From: JAKFYM01 sp964416595
GTDB taxonomy: Bacteria; Bdellovibrionota; UBA1018; CAIPTA01
NCBI GenBank assembly: GCA_964416595.1
Contig: CAYQES010000007.1
Coordinates: 1 to 64,000, forward strand
Direction: 5' to 3'
DNA: 64,000 nt
A program made the translations under genes and the position numbers. Under the pieces are notes generated by a model that did no database searches, was not told the DNA's origin, and saw only the letters and a program-made list of their open reading frames with translations. Positions 9,206 to 17,059 of the stretch are shown here, piece by piece; position 1 is the stretch's first letter; every line of letters begins with the position of its first letter.

Positions 9206-9234
9206 TTGACAAAAAAGCGACCGATCCCAAGATT
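9206..9234 (+). promoter_or_regulatory. Putative groES-groEL promoter
   Basis: Perfect TTGACA at 9206-9211, 17-nt spacer, AAGATT at 9229-9234. The untranslated leader would be about 150 nt. No CIRCE inverted repeat (TTAGCACTC-N9-GAGTGCTAA) is present in 9137-9394, so HrcA control is not indicated by this sequence. Confidence 0.5.
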
Positions 9235-9394
9235 TGTCTGCTTTCCAAAGCAATTGTGGCTTGCTGTATCTTCAGGTATATCTGCCTGAGCAATTCAGTA
9301 AATCTAAGGCTTCTGGCCTGCTCCACAAGATTTGGCAAGCAGCGTTAAGTTTTAATTTTTAATGCCCCTCAAGGGCAAACTTAGGAGGAAAATC

Positions 9395-9682
9395 ATGCAA
9401 GTTGTACCTTTGTATGACCGTCTGTTGGTGAAACGTCTGGCCGAAGAAGAAAAAACAAAAGGTGGAATTATCGTGCCCGATTCCGCTAAAGAAAAACCCG
9501 CCCAAGGAGAAGTGATCGCCGCCGGTAACGGACGCATCAGCGATGAAGGCAAGCTCTCTCCCCTCACCGTGAAAAAAGGTGACAAAATTTTGTTCGGCAA
9601 ATATTCCGGCAACGAAGTGAAAATCAATGGCGAAGAGCTTCTCATCATCCGTGAAGAAGAAGTTCTTGGCATCATCCACTAA
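9395..9682 (+). CDS. groES: Co-chaperonin GroES (Hsp10)
   Basis: 95-aa heptameric lid of the GroEL folding chamber. Typical start PLYDRLLVKRLAEEEKTKGG, mobile loop region GGIIVPDSAKEKPAQGEV, dome segment and C-terminal ILGIIH-like end. Start chosen at ATG 9395 because AGGAGG lies 8 nt upstream and the family begins here; the in-frame ATG at 9362 would add 11 non-conserved residues. Operon with groEL 33 nt downstream. Confidence 0.97.
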   Translation: MQVVPLYDRLLVKRLAEEEKTKGGIIVPDSAKEKPAQGEVIAAGNGRISDEGKLSPLTVKKGDKILFGKYSGNEVKINGEELLIIREEEVLGIIH

Positions 9683-9715
9683 TTTTTTACCGATAGAAAA
9701 AGGAGACTAAATAAT

Positions 9716-11356
9716 ATGTCAGCGAAAGATTTTCGTTTTTCCGAAAGTGCTCGTAACGCCATTTTGACCGGCGTAAACACCTTGGCTGAAGCCGTGAAAG
9801 TTACCTTGGGTCCTAAAGGCCGCAACGTAGTGATCGAGAAAAGCTTCGGTGCCCCCATGGTTACCAAAGACGGCGTGACCGTAGCGAAAGAAATCGAACT
9901 CACGGATCGTTTCGAAAACATGGGCGCTCAAATGGTGAAGGAAGTTGCTTCCAAAACCAATGACGACGCCGGTGACGGAACCACGACCGCTACGGTTTTG
10001 GCCCAGTCCATCTACAAAGAAGGCGCTAAAATGGTAGCCGCTGGCTACAACCCCATGGAACTAAAACGCGGTATCGATTCCGCTGTTTCTTCTGTGGTGG
10101 AAGAGCTGAAGAAAATGGCGAAAGCCGTTAAAGGCGATAGCGAAATCCAACAAGTTGGAACGATTTCCGCCAATGGCGACGAAGAAATCGGCAAGAGCCT
10201 CGCTGATGCCATGAAAAAAGTTGGCAAAGAAGGCGTGATCACCATCGAAGAAAGCAAAACAGCCGATACTACTCTTGAAGTAGTAGAAGGTATGCAATTC
10301 GACCGTGGTTACCAGTCTCCTTACTTCATCACCAACCAAGAGCGCATGGAAGCTATCCTCGACGACGCTATGGTTCTCATCTACGACAAAAAGATCTCTT
10401 CCATGAAGGATCTCTTGCCCGTGCTTGAGCAAGTAGTTCAACTCAACAAGCCTCTTTTGATCATCGCTGAAGAAGTAGAAGGCGAAGCCTTGGCTACCCT
10501 CGTGGTGAACAAGCTCCGTGGCACCTTGCATGTGTGCGCTGTAAAAGCTCCTGGTTTTGGCGACCGCCGCAAAGAAATGCTGCAAGACATCGCCATCCTC
10601 ACCGGTGGCCGCGTGATCAGCGAAGATTTGGGCAACAAGCTCGAGAACGTGAAGTTGGCTGACCTCGGTAAAGCAAAACGCATCACCGTAGACAAAGACA
10701 ACACCACGATCGTGGATGGCGCCGGCAAAAAAGCCGACATCGATGGCCGCGTAAAAGCCATTAAATCCCAGATCGAAGAAACCACCTCTGACTACGATCG
10801 CGAGAAGCTCCAAGAGCGTTTGGCGAAATTGGCTGGCGGTGTGGCTTTGATCCAAGTAGGTGCCGCTACGGAAGTGGAAATGAAAGAGAAGAAACAACGC
10901 GTAGAAGACGCTTTGAACGCTACCCGCGCTGCCGTGGAAGAAGGCATTGTTCCTGGCGGTGGTATCGCTCTCTTGCGTGCTTCCAGCGTATTGGAAGGCT
11001 TGAAGTTGGCTAACGAAGATCGTCAAGCTGGTGTGGATATCATCCGCCGCGCTTGCCAATCTCCTGTTCGTCAAATCGCTTTCAACGCCGGCGAAGAGCC
11101 TAGCGTTGTGGTGGATAAGATCCTTTCCAAGAACGAAGCAACCTGGGGCTACAACGCCGCTTCGGAAGAGTACACTGACCTTGTAAAAGCCGGTGTGATC
11201 GATCCCGTGAAAGTGGTTCGTAGCGCTCTCCAGAACGCTGCCTCCGTTTCTGCTCTGCTCTTGACCACGGAAGCTCTCATTGCCGATAAGCCTAAGAAAG
11301 AAGGCCCTGCAATGCCTGCCGGCGGTCCTGGCATGGGAATGGATGGAATGATGTAA
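9716..11356 (+). CDS. groEL: Chaperonin GroEL (Hsp60)
   Basis: 546-aa chaperonin subunit. It has the ATP-binding LGPKGRNVV and catalytic DDAGDGTTTATVLAQ motifs (residues ~84-98), the apical domain, GIVPGGGIALLRA near 410, and the flexible Gly/Met tail GPGMGMDGMM. AAAAGGAGA SD precedes ATG. Codon use appears strongly biased, as expected for a highly expressed gene. Followed by an elaborate 3' UTR fold and a terminator. Confidence 0.98.
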   Translation: MSAKDFRFSESARNAILTGVNTLAEAVKVTLGPKGRNVVIEKSFGAPMVTKDGVTVAKEIELTDRFENMGAQMVKEVASKTNDDAGDGTTTATVLAQSIYKEGAKMVAAGYNPMELKRGIDSAVSSVVEELKKMAKAVKGDSEIQQVGTISANGDEEIGKSLADAMKKVGKEGVITIEESKTADTTLEVVEGMQFDRGYQSPYFITNQERMEAILDDAMVLIYDKKISSMKDLLPVLEQVVQLNKPLLIIAEEVEGEALATLVVNKLRGTLHVCAVKAPGFGDRRKEMLQDIAILTGGRVISEDLGNKLENVKLADLGKAKRITVDKDNTTIVDGAGKKADIDGRVKAIKSQIEETTSDYDREKLQERLAKLAGGVALIQVGAATEVEMKEKKQRVEDALNATRAAVEEGIVPGGGIALLRASSVLEGLKLANEDRQAGVDIIRRACQSPVRQIAFNAGEEPSVVVDKILSKNEATWGYNAASEEYTDLVKAGVIDPVKVVRSALQNAASVSALLLTTEALIADKPKKEGPAMPAGGPGMGMDGMM

Positions 11357-11432
11357 ATTTTTTGAGATCGGGTCCCGCTTAGGCTCGGGCCGAGTACGGC
11401 CCTCGATGCGCGGGACACCGACTCAAAAAATT
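11356..11432 (+). ncRNA. Long folded element in the groEL 3' UTR
   Basis: The sequence just after the groEL stop folds into one near-continuous stem. Its arms are AATTTTTTGAG (11356-11366) with CTCAAAAAATT (11422-11432), TCGG (11368-11371) with CCGA (11418-11421), GTCCCGC (11372-11378) with GCGGGAC (11410-11416), and an apical GGGCCG/CGGCCC hairpin (11387-11402). That is 22 bp interrupted only by single-base bulges, plus the apical stem. It is separate from the true terminator downstream. It may be a 3' stability element or a processed small RNA. Confidence 0.6.
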
Positions 11433-11440
11433 AAACAGGA

Positions 11441-11473
11441 AAGCCGATCTCGAAAGGGGTCGGCTTTTTTTTC
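11441..11473 (+). terminator. Intrinsic terminator of groES-groEL
   Basis: AAGCCGA (11441-11447) pairs with TCGGCTT (11460-11466) and runs into eight T residues. Classical rho-independent terminator. Confidence 0.88.
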
Positions 11474-11531
11474 TACTTTGCCCGCCAGTGCGCACGGGTG
11501 CGTAGGCCTGTTTTCGATCCACCTTTAACCC

Positions 11532-11625
11532 CAAGCGCTTACATGAGCTAGTGCTCGTAAGTGCTTGAAATAGAAAATCATTCAAGGATTTATTTTGCGC
11601 CTTGCCAAGGGCGCAAAATTTTTCT
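11532..11625 (+). ncRNA. Candidate small RNA or trmB leader/attenuator
   Basis: Two strong hairpins sit between groEL and trmB. The first pairs CAAGCGCTTAC (11532-11542) with GTAAGTGCTTG (11557-11567, one G-U) with an inner GAGC/GCTC stem. The second, TTTTGCGC-CTTG (11593-11604) with CAAG-GCGCAAAA (11606-11618), is followed by five T residues and looks like an intrinsic terminator only 17 nt before the trmB ATG. Either a short independent sRNA ends here, or this is a transcription attenuator in the trmB leader. Confidence 0.5.
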
Positions 11626-11641
11626 AGTTTGGGCTCATTCC

Positions 11642-12379
11642 ATGAGCAAAGATTACCCCCTAGCCAACTACCGCCCCTACGGAAACACCCGCAATCCCTA
11701 CGGCCAAAAGATCCGGGATTTTGCTGCGGCCACGCTGTTAGCCGATGACGCAACCGAACAACATAAAGGCCAATGGCGGGAGCGCTTTGGTTTGCCGCCC
11801 ACAGCTTTCCTGCAATTGGAGCTCGGGGCCTACCACGGGGAAACCAGCATTCATCTGGCCAAAACCCAGCCAGAGGTGGCTCACCTAGGCGTGGAGTGGA
11901 AGTATAAGCAATGTTTTAAGGCCGGGAAAAAAGCGGCGGATGTGGGCGTAAAAAATCTCACGTTTCTCAGGGCCAATATGGCGCGGCTCGCCCGCGTGGT
12001 GGCGCCGGGAGAAGTGGATCGGATTTGGGTTTTGTTTCCGGATCCGTGGTCCAAGGCTTCCCAGCAAAAATGGCGGGTTTTGAATCCTGGTTTTTTTAGG
12101 CTCCTCGCTTCGCTCCTCAAGGAAGGCAAGGAGCTCATGATCAAAACCGACCACCAGGATTATGCCGAATATATCCAAACCGCTTGGCAAGAGGCGGGGG
12201 GCTTTGAGTTGATGAATAAAGAAGACGCGGAAAAAGTTTGGGCGTTGATTCCACCTACGCCGTTTGAGCGGATTTTTTTGCGTCAGAAACTACCGATCTA
12301 TTCCTTCGCCCTGCGCCGCAATGGTGATCTCATAGTCGCGCCCATGGAGGCGGAGCACGTAGCTGCCTTGCCGGTCTGA
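11642..12379 (+). CDS. trmB: tRNA (guanine-N7-)-methyltransferase TrmB
   Basis: SAM-dependent enzyme making m7G46 in tRNA. Motifs: LELGAYHGETSIHLA for SAM binding (residues ~60-75, a diverged version of LEIGxGxG), RIWVLFPDPWSKASQQKWRV (the FPDPWxKxxHxKRR substrate motif) and IKTDHQDYAEYI. Start at ATG 11642 gives 245 aa and the conserved N-terminus; a GTG at 11561 would run through the upstream hairpins. The last 90 bases overlap the Nudix gene tail-to-tail. Confidence 0.88.
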   Translation: MSKDYPLANYRPYGNTRNPYGQKIRDFAAATLLADDATEQHKGQWRERFGLPPTAFLQLELGAYHGETSIHLAKTQPEVAHLGVEWKYKQCFKAGKKAADVGVKNLTFLRANMARLARVVAPGEVDRIWVLFPDPWSKASQQKWRVLNPGFFRLLASLLKEGKELMIKTDHQDYAEYIQTAWQEAGGFELMNKEDAEKVWALIPPTPFERIFLRQKLPIYSFALRRNGDLIVAPMEAEHVAALPV

Positions 12380-13186
12380 TTTTTCTTCCAATAATTTTGC
12401 GAGTTCATAATAGGCGCTGGAGAGAAATTTTGCGGTCCAGCCGTTTTTCGTGCGGCAGGTGAAGGAGTGATCCGTTCGCGCGGTGAGGGAAGAAGGATTT
12501 AGGGGTTCTTCGGTTCCGTTGGAAAGGTGGAGTAGGCCTTTTTCTGCGTCGAAGGAGCGCACAAAAAGCGGAACGTCTTCCACCACCACATCTAATTCTT
12601 CTTGCCCGAGGCGCACGAGGAAACCGTTTTTTGTTTGTATTAAGGATTGGTGCAGTAATTCCTTGGTTCGTTCATGAGTGATTTCTTCGCCCTGTTGGAA
12701 GAAATCTCCTGTGCGGGAGAGGAAAAGTGGAGGCACATTCACGGCAGCCCGCTCGATCGCTTGTTTGTTGCCGTCGTATAGGGCGAGCTCCACGGCCTCC
12801 TTGGGGCTTAGCCAGCGAAAATCGTTATGTTCCTTGGGGTCCAGGGTTGGAGTGGGGGGAGAGGAGCCGCCAATGATGGGCAGGAAAAACGCCTCCTCCC
12901 GTACGGTTTGCTCCCGCTGGTTTTTAAAAGTCCAATCGAGGCCTAGGGGTTGGGGAAAGCGTTCAAAGAGAAAACCTGTTTCTTCGGCGGCTTCCCTGAG
13001 CGCGCCTTCTCTATAGGTTTCGCCTTCTTCTACCTTGCCCGTAACGGGCTGCCAAAAGCTGCCCCGGCGGGGAATCACCTTAAGGAGCAGCACTTGGCTC
13101 TCCGGGCTTTCGATAGAAACCTTCCAGGTGATCACTACCAGGGCCTTACGGATCACTTCTTTCATTTCAATCAATACAGCTTTCAT
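12290..13186 (-). CDS. Nudix hydrolase fused to a DUF1285-like domain
   Basis: 298 aa. Residues ~15-145 form a Nudix domain with a complete Nudix box (GKVEEGETYREGALREAAEE-TG). Residues ~155-290 resemble DUF1285: TGDFFQQGEEITHERTKELL, then LVRLGQEELDVVVEDVPLFV, then the conserved Ser/Tyr-rich end. Nudix enzymes cleave nucleoside-diphosphate-X bonds; DUF1285 function is unknown. The fusion is uncommon to my knowledge. Its start overlaps the upstream secreted-protein gene by 20 nt, so the two are probably cotranscribed. Confidence 0.72.
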   Translation of the reverse strand: MKAVLIEMKEVIRKALVVITWKVSIESPESQVLLLKVIPRRGSFWQPVTGKVEEGETYREGALREAAEETGFLFERFPQPLGLDWTFKNQREQTVREEAFFLPIIGGSSPPTPTLDPKEHNDFRWLSPKEAVELALYDGNKQAIERAAVNVPPLFLSRTGDFFQQGEEITHERTKELLHQSLIQTKNGFLVRLGQEELDVVVEDVPLFVRSFDAEKGLLHLSNGTEEPLNPSSLTARTDHSFTCRTKNGWTAKFLSSAYYELAKLLEEKSDRQGSYVLRLHGRDYEITIAAQGEGIDR

Positions 13187-13709
13187 GATGGCTGCCTACT
13201 TTAAGGCTGTCGGAATTTAAGGCCGAAGGATTCAGAAGGCTTTTTTCGATCGCATTGCCATCACCACTGGAAACGGAGCGCACTTCCCACTGGAGATCAG
13301 GATAGCCTTGCCGTTTTTCCGTGCGACGCAAAGCGGATCCTCTTTGTCGGAGCAAGGTGGCCTGCACTGTATAGGGAGTCATCACCCATTGGTCGCCGTT
13401 TTTATTCCACTCCTCCACGGTTTCCACCCGTTCCGCCATTTCGGGGCCTTTGGGGCTTTCGGTGATTTTTGTGTATTTCACTTGGTTCTGCCGGTATTCC
13501 AAAACATGGATACCTTCAGCATCGTTCCAGATCAGGCGCTGGAAACTTTCGCTGCTTTGAGTGGCCTTCCAGGCGGACCAACTGTCTCCAGTTTTTTCTT
13601 TTACCATTTGATTTATGGAGCAAGTGGTTTGGTAGCGGGAAGCATTGCCTGGCACCGGATAGTTAGGATCAGCTAGGGCAAGGGCGGGAATGAGTAGGGT
13701 GATGAGCAT
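13167..13709 (-). CDS. Secreted hypothetical protein
   Basis: 180 aa with a short signal peptide (LITLLIPALALA) and a beta-rich mature part. Mature sequence has a single Cys near the start and another at the C-terminus (HHESCID), which could form a disulfide. SD AAGGAG lies just upstream of ATG. Not recognised as a named family. First gene of a two-gene unit with the Nudix fusion. Confidence 0.65.
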   Translation of the reverse strand: MLITLLIPALALADPNYPVPGNASRYQTTCSINQMVKEKTGDSWSAWKATQSSESFQRLIWNDAEGIHVLEYRQNQVKYTKITESPKGPEMAERVETVEEWNKNGDQWVMTPYTVQATLLRQRGSALRRTEKRQGYPDLQWEVRSVSSGDGNAIEKSLLNPSALNSDSLKVGSHHESCID

Positions 13710-13796
13710 GGGTTCTCCTTAATTTGAAAGCAAGCTAGCATGGGAAAGAGGCTCCATAAAAGGGGCAATCTAGTAGAGTTGCGGCTGAGCCTGGCG

Positions 13797-13802
13797 TATA
13801 TT
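13797..13802 (+). promoter_or_regulatory. Putative -10 box of nadC, leaderless arrangement
   Basis: TATATT ends 6 nt before the nadC ATG (13809). There is no Shine-Dalgarno sequence. The -35 (TAGAGT, 17-nt spacer) is poor. If used, the transcript would start at or next to the start codon. Confidence 0.4.
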
Positions 13803-13808
13803 CGGCCC

Positions 13809-14660
13809 ATGAGTGAACACGGTGCAATAAGACAGTTAATTCGCCTCGCGTTGGAAGAGGACATTGGCCAAAAAGATCTCACGGCCCTCGCTGTGCCACC
13901 CGAAGTGCGCACCAAGGCCCGGCTCGTGGCCAAGGAACCATGCGTGCTCTCGGGGCTGGAATTGGCGGCCTTGGTGCTGGAAGTGTTTGGGGCCGACGGC
14001 AAAGTTTCCTTAGCCATGGATATGCATGATGGTCGCGCCGTAGAGGCGGGCACTGTGGTGCTTGAGATGGAAGGCCGCGCCCGAGATTTGCTTACTTGTG
14101 AGCGTACAATGCTCAATATCCTGCAGCGTTTGTGTGGCGTAGCTACCCAAGCCTCCATTTACAAAAAAGCTTTGGGTGCTTCCTCCGTTAAAATCCTCGA
14201 TACCCGCAAAACCACTCCCGGCCTGCGCTACTGGGAGAAAAAAGCGGTGCGGGATGGTGGACTCTACAATCATCGCCAGCGCTTGGATGAAGCCGTTTTG
14301 ATCAAAGAAAATCATATTCGCGCTTCGGGCTCCATTCGCTTGGCGCTCTCGAATCTGCACGGAAAAATCGATCCCTCCACTCCCATCGAAGTAGAGATCA
14401 CCAAATGGGAAGAGGCCGAAGAGGCAGTGCAAGCGGGAGTCACCCGTTTACTGTTGGATAATTTTTCTCCACCTGCCTTGAAAGAAATGGTGGAGCGTTT
14501 GCGGAAATTCCAAAGCGGTTTATACCTCGAGGCTTCAGGCGGCGTGACCAAAGAAAATTTAAAAGATTATGCCGCCACGGGTGTGGATGCCATCAGCATC
14601 GGTGCTCTCACCCATTCGGTGAAGGCCACGGATCTTTCCCTTCTATTCGAGTTTCCTTGA
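13809..14660 (+). CDS. nadC: Nicotinate-nucleotide pyrophosphorylase
   Basis: Converts quinolinate and PRPP to nicotinate mononucleotide in de novo NAD synthesis. Visible landmarks are ALEEDIGQKDLTALAVP at the N-terminus, ERTMLNILQRLCGVAT (residues ~100-115), LDTRKTTPGLRYWEKKAV with GGLYNHRQRLDEAVLIKENH (the quinolinate/PRPP site), VEITKWEEAEEA, LLLDNFSP and EASGGV. Start at ATG 13809 gives 283 aa, the usual length. It ends in a TGATG junction with birA. Confidence 0.95.
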   Translation: MSEHGAIRQLIRLALEEDIGQKDLTALAVPPEVRTKARLVAKEPCVLSGLELAALVLEVFGADGKVSLAMDMHDGRAVEAGTVVLEMEGRARDLLTCERTMLNILQRLCGVATQASIYKKALGASSVKILDTRKTTPGLRYWEKKAVRDGGLYNHRQRLDEAVLIKENHIRASGSIRLALSNLHGKIDPSTPIEVEITKWEEAEEAVQAGVTRLLLDNFSPPALKEMVERLRKFQSGLYLEASGGVTKENLKDYAATGVDAISIGALTHSVKATDLSLLFEFP

Positions 14661-15391
14661 TGTTTCCTGCTCCAGTTTTTCATTTAGAAATTGTGGAAGA
14701 GTGCGGCTCCACCAATGAAGAATTATTGCAGCGGCGGGAAGACTCACAATTTCCCGGATTAGCTCTGCTCGCGCTACGGCAAACGGGGGGGCATGGCCGC
14801 CGGGGCAATACGTGGTGGAGTGGCGAAGGTAATTTATGTTTGAGTCTCGGGTTTCGTTTAGACAAAAATCTAGAAACCATTGCGCTCCTTCCATTTCTTT
14901 TAGGTCTTGCTGCCATGGATGTGCTCGTGCCTTTGGTGGGAAACCAAGACCTGCAATTAAAATGGCCAAATGATATTTATTTAAAAGGAAAAAAACTTGC
15001 TGGTATCCTTTCCCAGGCTCGGCAATCGGCCGCTGGGGCGGATCTTGTGTTGGGCATTGGCCTTAATCTTCAAAAAAGGCCGCCGGATTTGGAGGCGATT
15101 GCTTTAGGAGATCTAGTGCGAGCGCCTGCGCCCCAAGAATTTGCTTTACTATTGCTGCGGGCTTTTGAGCAGCGACTCCGGGACACAAAAGATTTCCCCA
15201 CTTTGCGTGCCCAATGGGAATTGGCGGCTAAGCTACAAGAATCTTCGATGTGTATTGGGGGCGAAGAAGGAGTGGTACGGGGTTTAAGGCTTTTGCCAAC
15301 GGGTGAGCTCGAGGTGGAAAATGCCGCGGGGGGGCGGCGCGTTCTTTCCAGTGAAACAGTAAGCGTACGCTTCACTCCTCCATCTGCTTAA
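14660..15391 (+). CDS. birA: Biotin--[acetyl-CoA-carboxylase] ligase BirA, catalytic type
   Basis: Activates biotin to biotinoyl-AMP and attaches it to carboxylase BCCP. Signature TGGHGRRGNTWWSGEGNLCLS (variant of GRGRRGRxWxS) and KWPNDIYLKGKKLAGIL are present. 243 aa; it lacks the N-terminal HTH of E. coli BirA, so it is not a repressor. ATG shares its A with the nadC TGA, giving tight coupling. Its 3' end overlaps the response regulator gene (opposite strand) by 20 bases. Confidence 0.92.
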   Translation: MFPAPVFHLEIVEECGSTNEELLQRREDSQFPGLALLALRQTGGHGRRGNTWWSGEGNLCLSLGFRLDKNLETIALLPFLLGLAAMDVLVPLVGNQDLQLKWPNDIYLKGKKLAGILSQARQSAAGADLVLGIGLNLQKRPPDLEAIALGDLVRAPAPQEFALLLLRAFEQRLRDTKDFPTLRAQWELAAKLQESSMCIGGEEGVVRGLRLLPTGELEVENAAGGRRVLSSETVSVRFTPPSA

Positions 15392-16577
15392 GCACTTTAT
15401 TTAATTCTTTACGGATCAGATTTTCCGCAAGCTCTGGGATCACTTCCCAGGCGATTTTTTCCGCGATTTCCCGCATGACCATTTGCATTTCTTCGCGTAC
15501 TAGCGGCTCCATACGCTTGATCTCTTCTGGAGTCCAGGCACCACCTCCCACAGATGGCTTGGTGGCGGCTTGGTCAGAACTAGACTGGGGGAAAATCGGG
15601 CCCTTGGGAGGCGCCAGACTATCCGTTTCGCCGGGCTCACCCGTGAAAGAGCGAGTGATGCGTTGGAGGTAGTCGTCCGCAAAGCGAAAGCTAGAGTTGC
15701 CCGTATCGAAGAGAAAGTGGGAAGGGCTAGCGGCTGCCATGGGCGCTGGAGTTTTTTCTTTAGGCTTTGGTGGGGGGCTGCTCCAGGCATCTAGACTAGC
15801 TTCTTGGGTATCCCAGTCGATACTGGAGAGGCTGGCATCGAAAGAGTCGGAGGAGTCGGGCTCCTCGGGCAGTGCTAGCGGAGGCGTGGGGGTTTGCTGG
15901 GAATGGGAATCGATTTCCGCAGAGAAAAAAGCCGCCAAGGCTTGGGCGTTAGGACTAAGGCCCTCTTTTTTAGCGGCTGGTGGGGCCGGAGGCGGGGCAT
16001 CGGAACTTTGGAAAGCGCTAGAAAGATCCAGTGAAGGAGTTTGTTCCGTGGCCGCAGCTTTAGGCGCGGGGGGAGGGGTATCGGAACCACCCAAAATAGA
16101 AGAAAGGATACTATTGGCATCGGTTTCGGGAGGAGATGGGGCGCCGCTCAAGAGATGAGAAAGATCGGGTATGGCCTCCGTAAGCGGGCCACCGCTTGGC
16201 ATTTTTGGAGGAAGATTTTGGATTTGCCGTAGTTTTTCCCGTAAATCCCCCGGATTAAAAGGCTTGGCGATCACTCCGTCGGCGCCGCATTGAGCTAGTT
16301 CTTGTTCGTCCACGGGCTCAAAGGCCGAAGATAACAATAACACCCGCACTTGCTTGAGCTCGGCGTCTTGCCGGATTAAACGGGCGAATTCATAGCCATT
16401 TTTTCCAGGCAATTGCAGATCCACAAGGAAGAAAAAGGGTGGTTTGGCCTTTAACTCCTTGATCGCTTCCTCAGCGGTGAGCACCGAGCGGATCTCGTAG
16501 TCGTCCGCCGAAAGGGCCATACCAAGGATTTTGGCGATGGTGGGGCTGTCGTCTGCCAATAAAAGGGAGTGGGCCAT
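15372..16577 (-). CDS. Response regulator with long proline-rich linker
   Basis: 401 aa. Residues ~1-125 form a CheY-like receiver with the acidic pair (LLADDS), phospho-acceptor Asp (FFLVDLQLPGKNGYEF), Ser (LLLSSAF) and Lys (VIAKPFN). A ~220-residue Pro/Ala/Ser-rich disordered linker follows. The conserved C-terminal helix (KIAWEVIPELAENLIRKE) is shared by many deltaproteobacterial regulators. No DNA-binding or enzymatic output domain, so output is probably protein-protein contact. ATG 16577 has an AGGA SD; an upstream in-frame codon adds 12 unlikely residues. Confidence 0.85.
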   Translation of the reverse strand: MAHSLLLADDSPTIAKILGMALSADDYEIRSVLTAEEAIKELKAKPPFFFLVDLQLPGKNGYEFARLIRQDAELKQVRVLLLSSAFEPVDEQELAQCGADGVIAKPFNPGDLREKLRQIQNLPPKMPSGGPLTEAIPDLSHLLSGAPSPPETDANSILSSILGGSDTPPPAPKAAATEQTPSLDLSSAFQSSDAPPPAPPAAKKEGLSPNAQALAAFFSAEIDSHSQQTPTPPLALPEEPDSSDSFDASLSSIDWDTQEASLDAWSSPPPKPKEKTPAPMAAASPSHFLFDTGNSSFRFADDYLQRITRSFTGEPGETDSLAPPKGPIFPQSSSDQAATKPSVGGGAWTPEEIKRMEPLVREEMQMVMREIAEKIAWEVIPELAENLIRKELNKVLKQMEE

Positions 16578-16804
16578 TGATCCTGAGTTTAGCACACGGC
16601 CATTCCTGGGCAAAAAGCCTTTTTCTTAGGGGGGTATTTCTTGGCATAAACAATAAATGTGTATGTGCGGCCGTAAGAGTAAAGCTGTCGGGAATTGATC
16701 GGAAAAAATTCACTGACACTCTTGTTGCGTTCTGTCGAAAAGCAGATTTTTCCCAGGCAAAAAATTCTTGCGACGCGCAAAATGAAAAAGAGGAGGTAAT
16801 TCCT

Positions 16805-16832
16805 TTGTCAGGGTTTGAAAGGCTGCTATATT
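16805..16832 (+). promoter_or_regulatory. Promoter of the 6S RNA gene
   Basis: TTGTCA at 16805-16810, 16-nt spacer, TATATT at 16827-16832. The predicted start site (about 16838-16840) coincides exactly with the 5' arm of the 6S RNA closing stem. Confidence 0.7.
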
Positions 16833-16837
16833 CCCAA

Positions 16838-17020
16838 GGTTCCTGGCGGGAGGGAAATCGGGCTTGTGTTTTCCACCCTACAGATACAGCCTCGGGAACT
16901 GTCCCTCGCGATGGTGAGCATGCCGTGCCTGGTCTCGGAAGCCTAAAGTTGCGATATGGTACCCACTTAAGTTAACGGGGTTGGAAAGCCGCTGCCCACG
17001 GTCTCTTCCACCAGGAACAC
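16838..17020 (+). ncRNA. ssrS: 6S RNA (SsrS)
   Basis: About 183-nt regulatory RNA that mimics an open promoter and sequesters sigma-70 RNA polymerase in stationary phase. Evidence: GGTGAGCATGC at 16913-16923 and the nearby GAAGCCTAAAGTTGCGA (16938-16954) match the conserved 3' side of proteobacterial 6S RNA. The closing stem is formed by GTTCCTGG (16839-16846) and CCAGGAAC (17011-17018). The promoter places transcription start at the stem's 5' end, and the length equals that of E. coli 6S. The RNA is followed within 20 nt by the TPR regulator gene. Confidence 0.9.
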
Positions 17021-17059
17021 TAATGAACCACTTCGGTGGCCAACAAATCCATAGGGGGG

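Noticed and set aside
9137..9394. CIRCE element for HrcA in front of groES
   Set aside because: Looked for TTAGCACTC-N9-GAGTGCTAA and partial forms; none present.
10061..11074. 337-codon ORF antisense to groEL
   Set aside because: A classic shadow frame caused by the strong codon bias of groEL; no protein features of its own.
16577..16975. 132-codon + strand ORF
   Set aside because: It spans the 6S RNA and its promoter, has no recognisable domain, and its start lies antisense to the response regulator.
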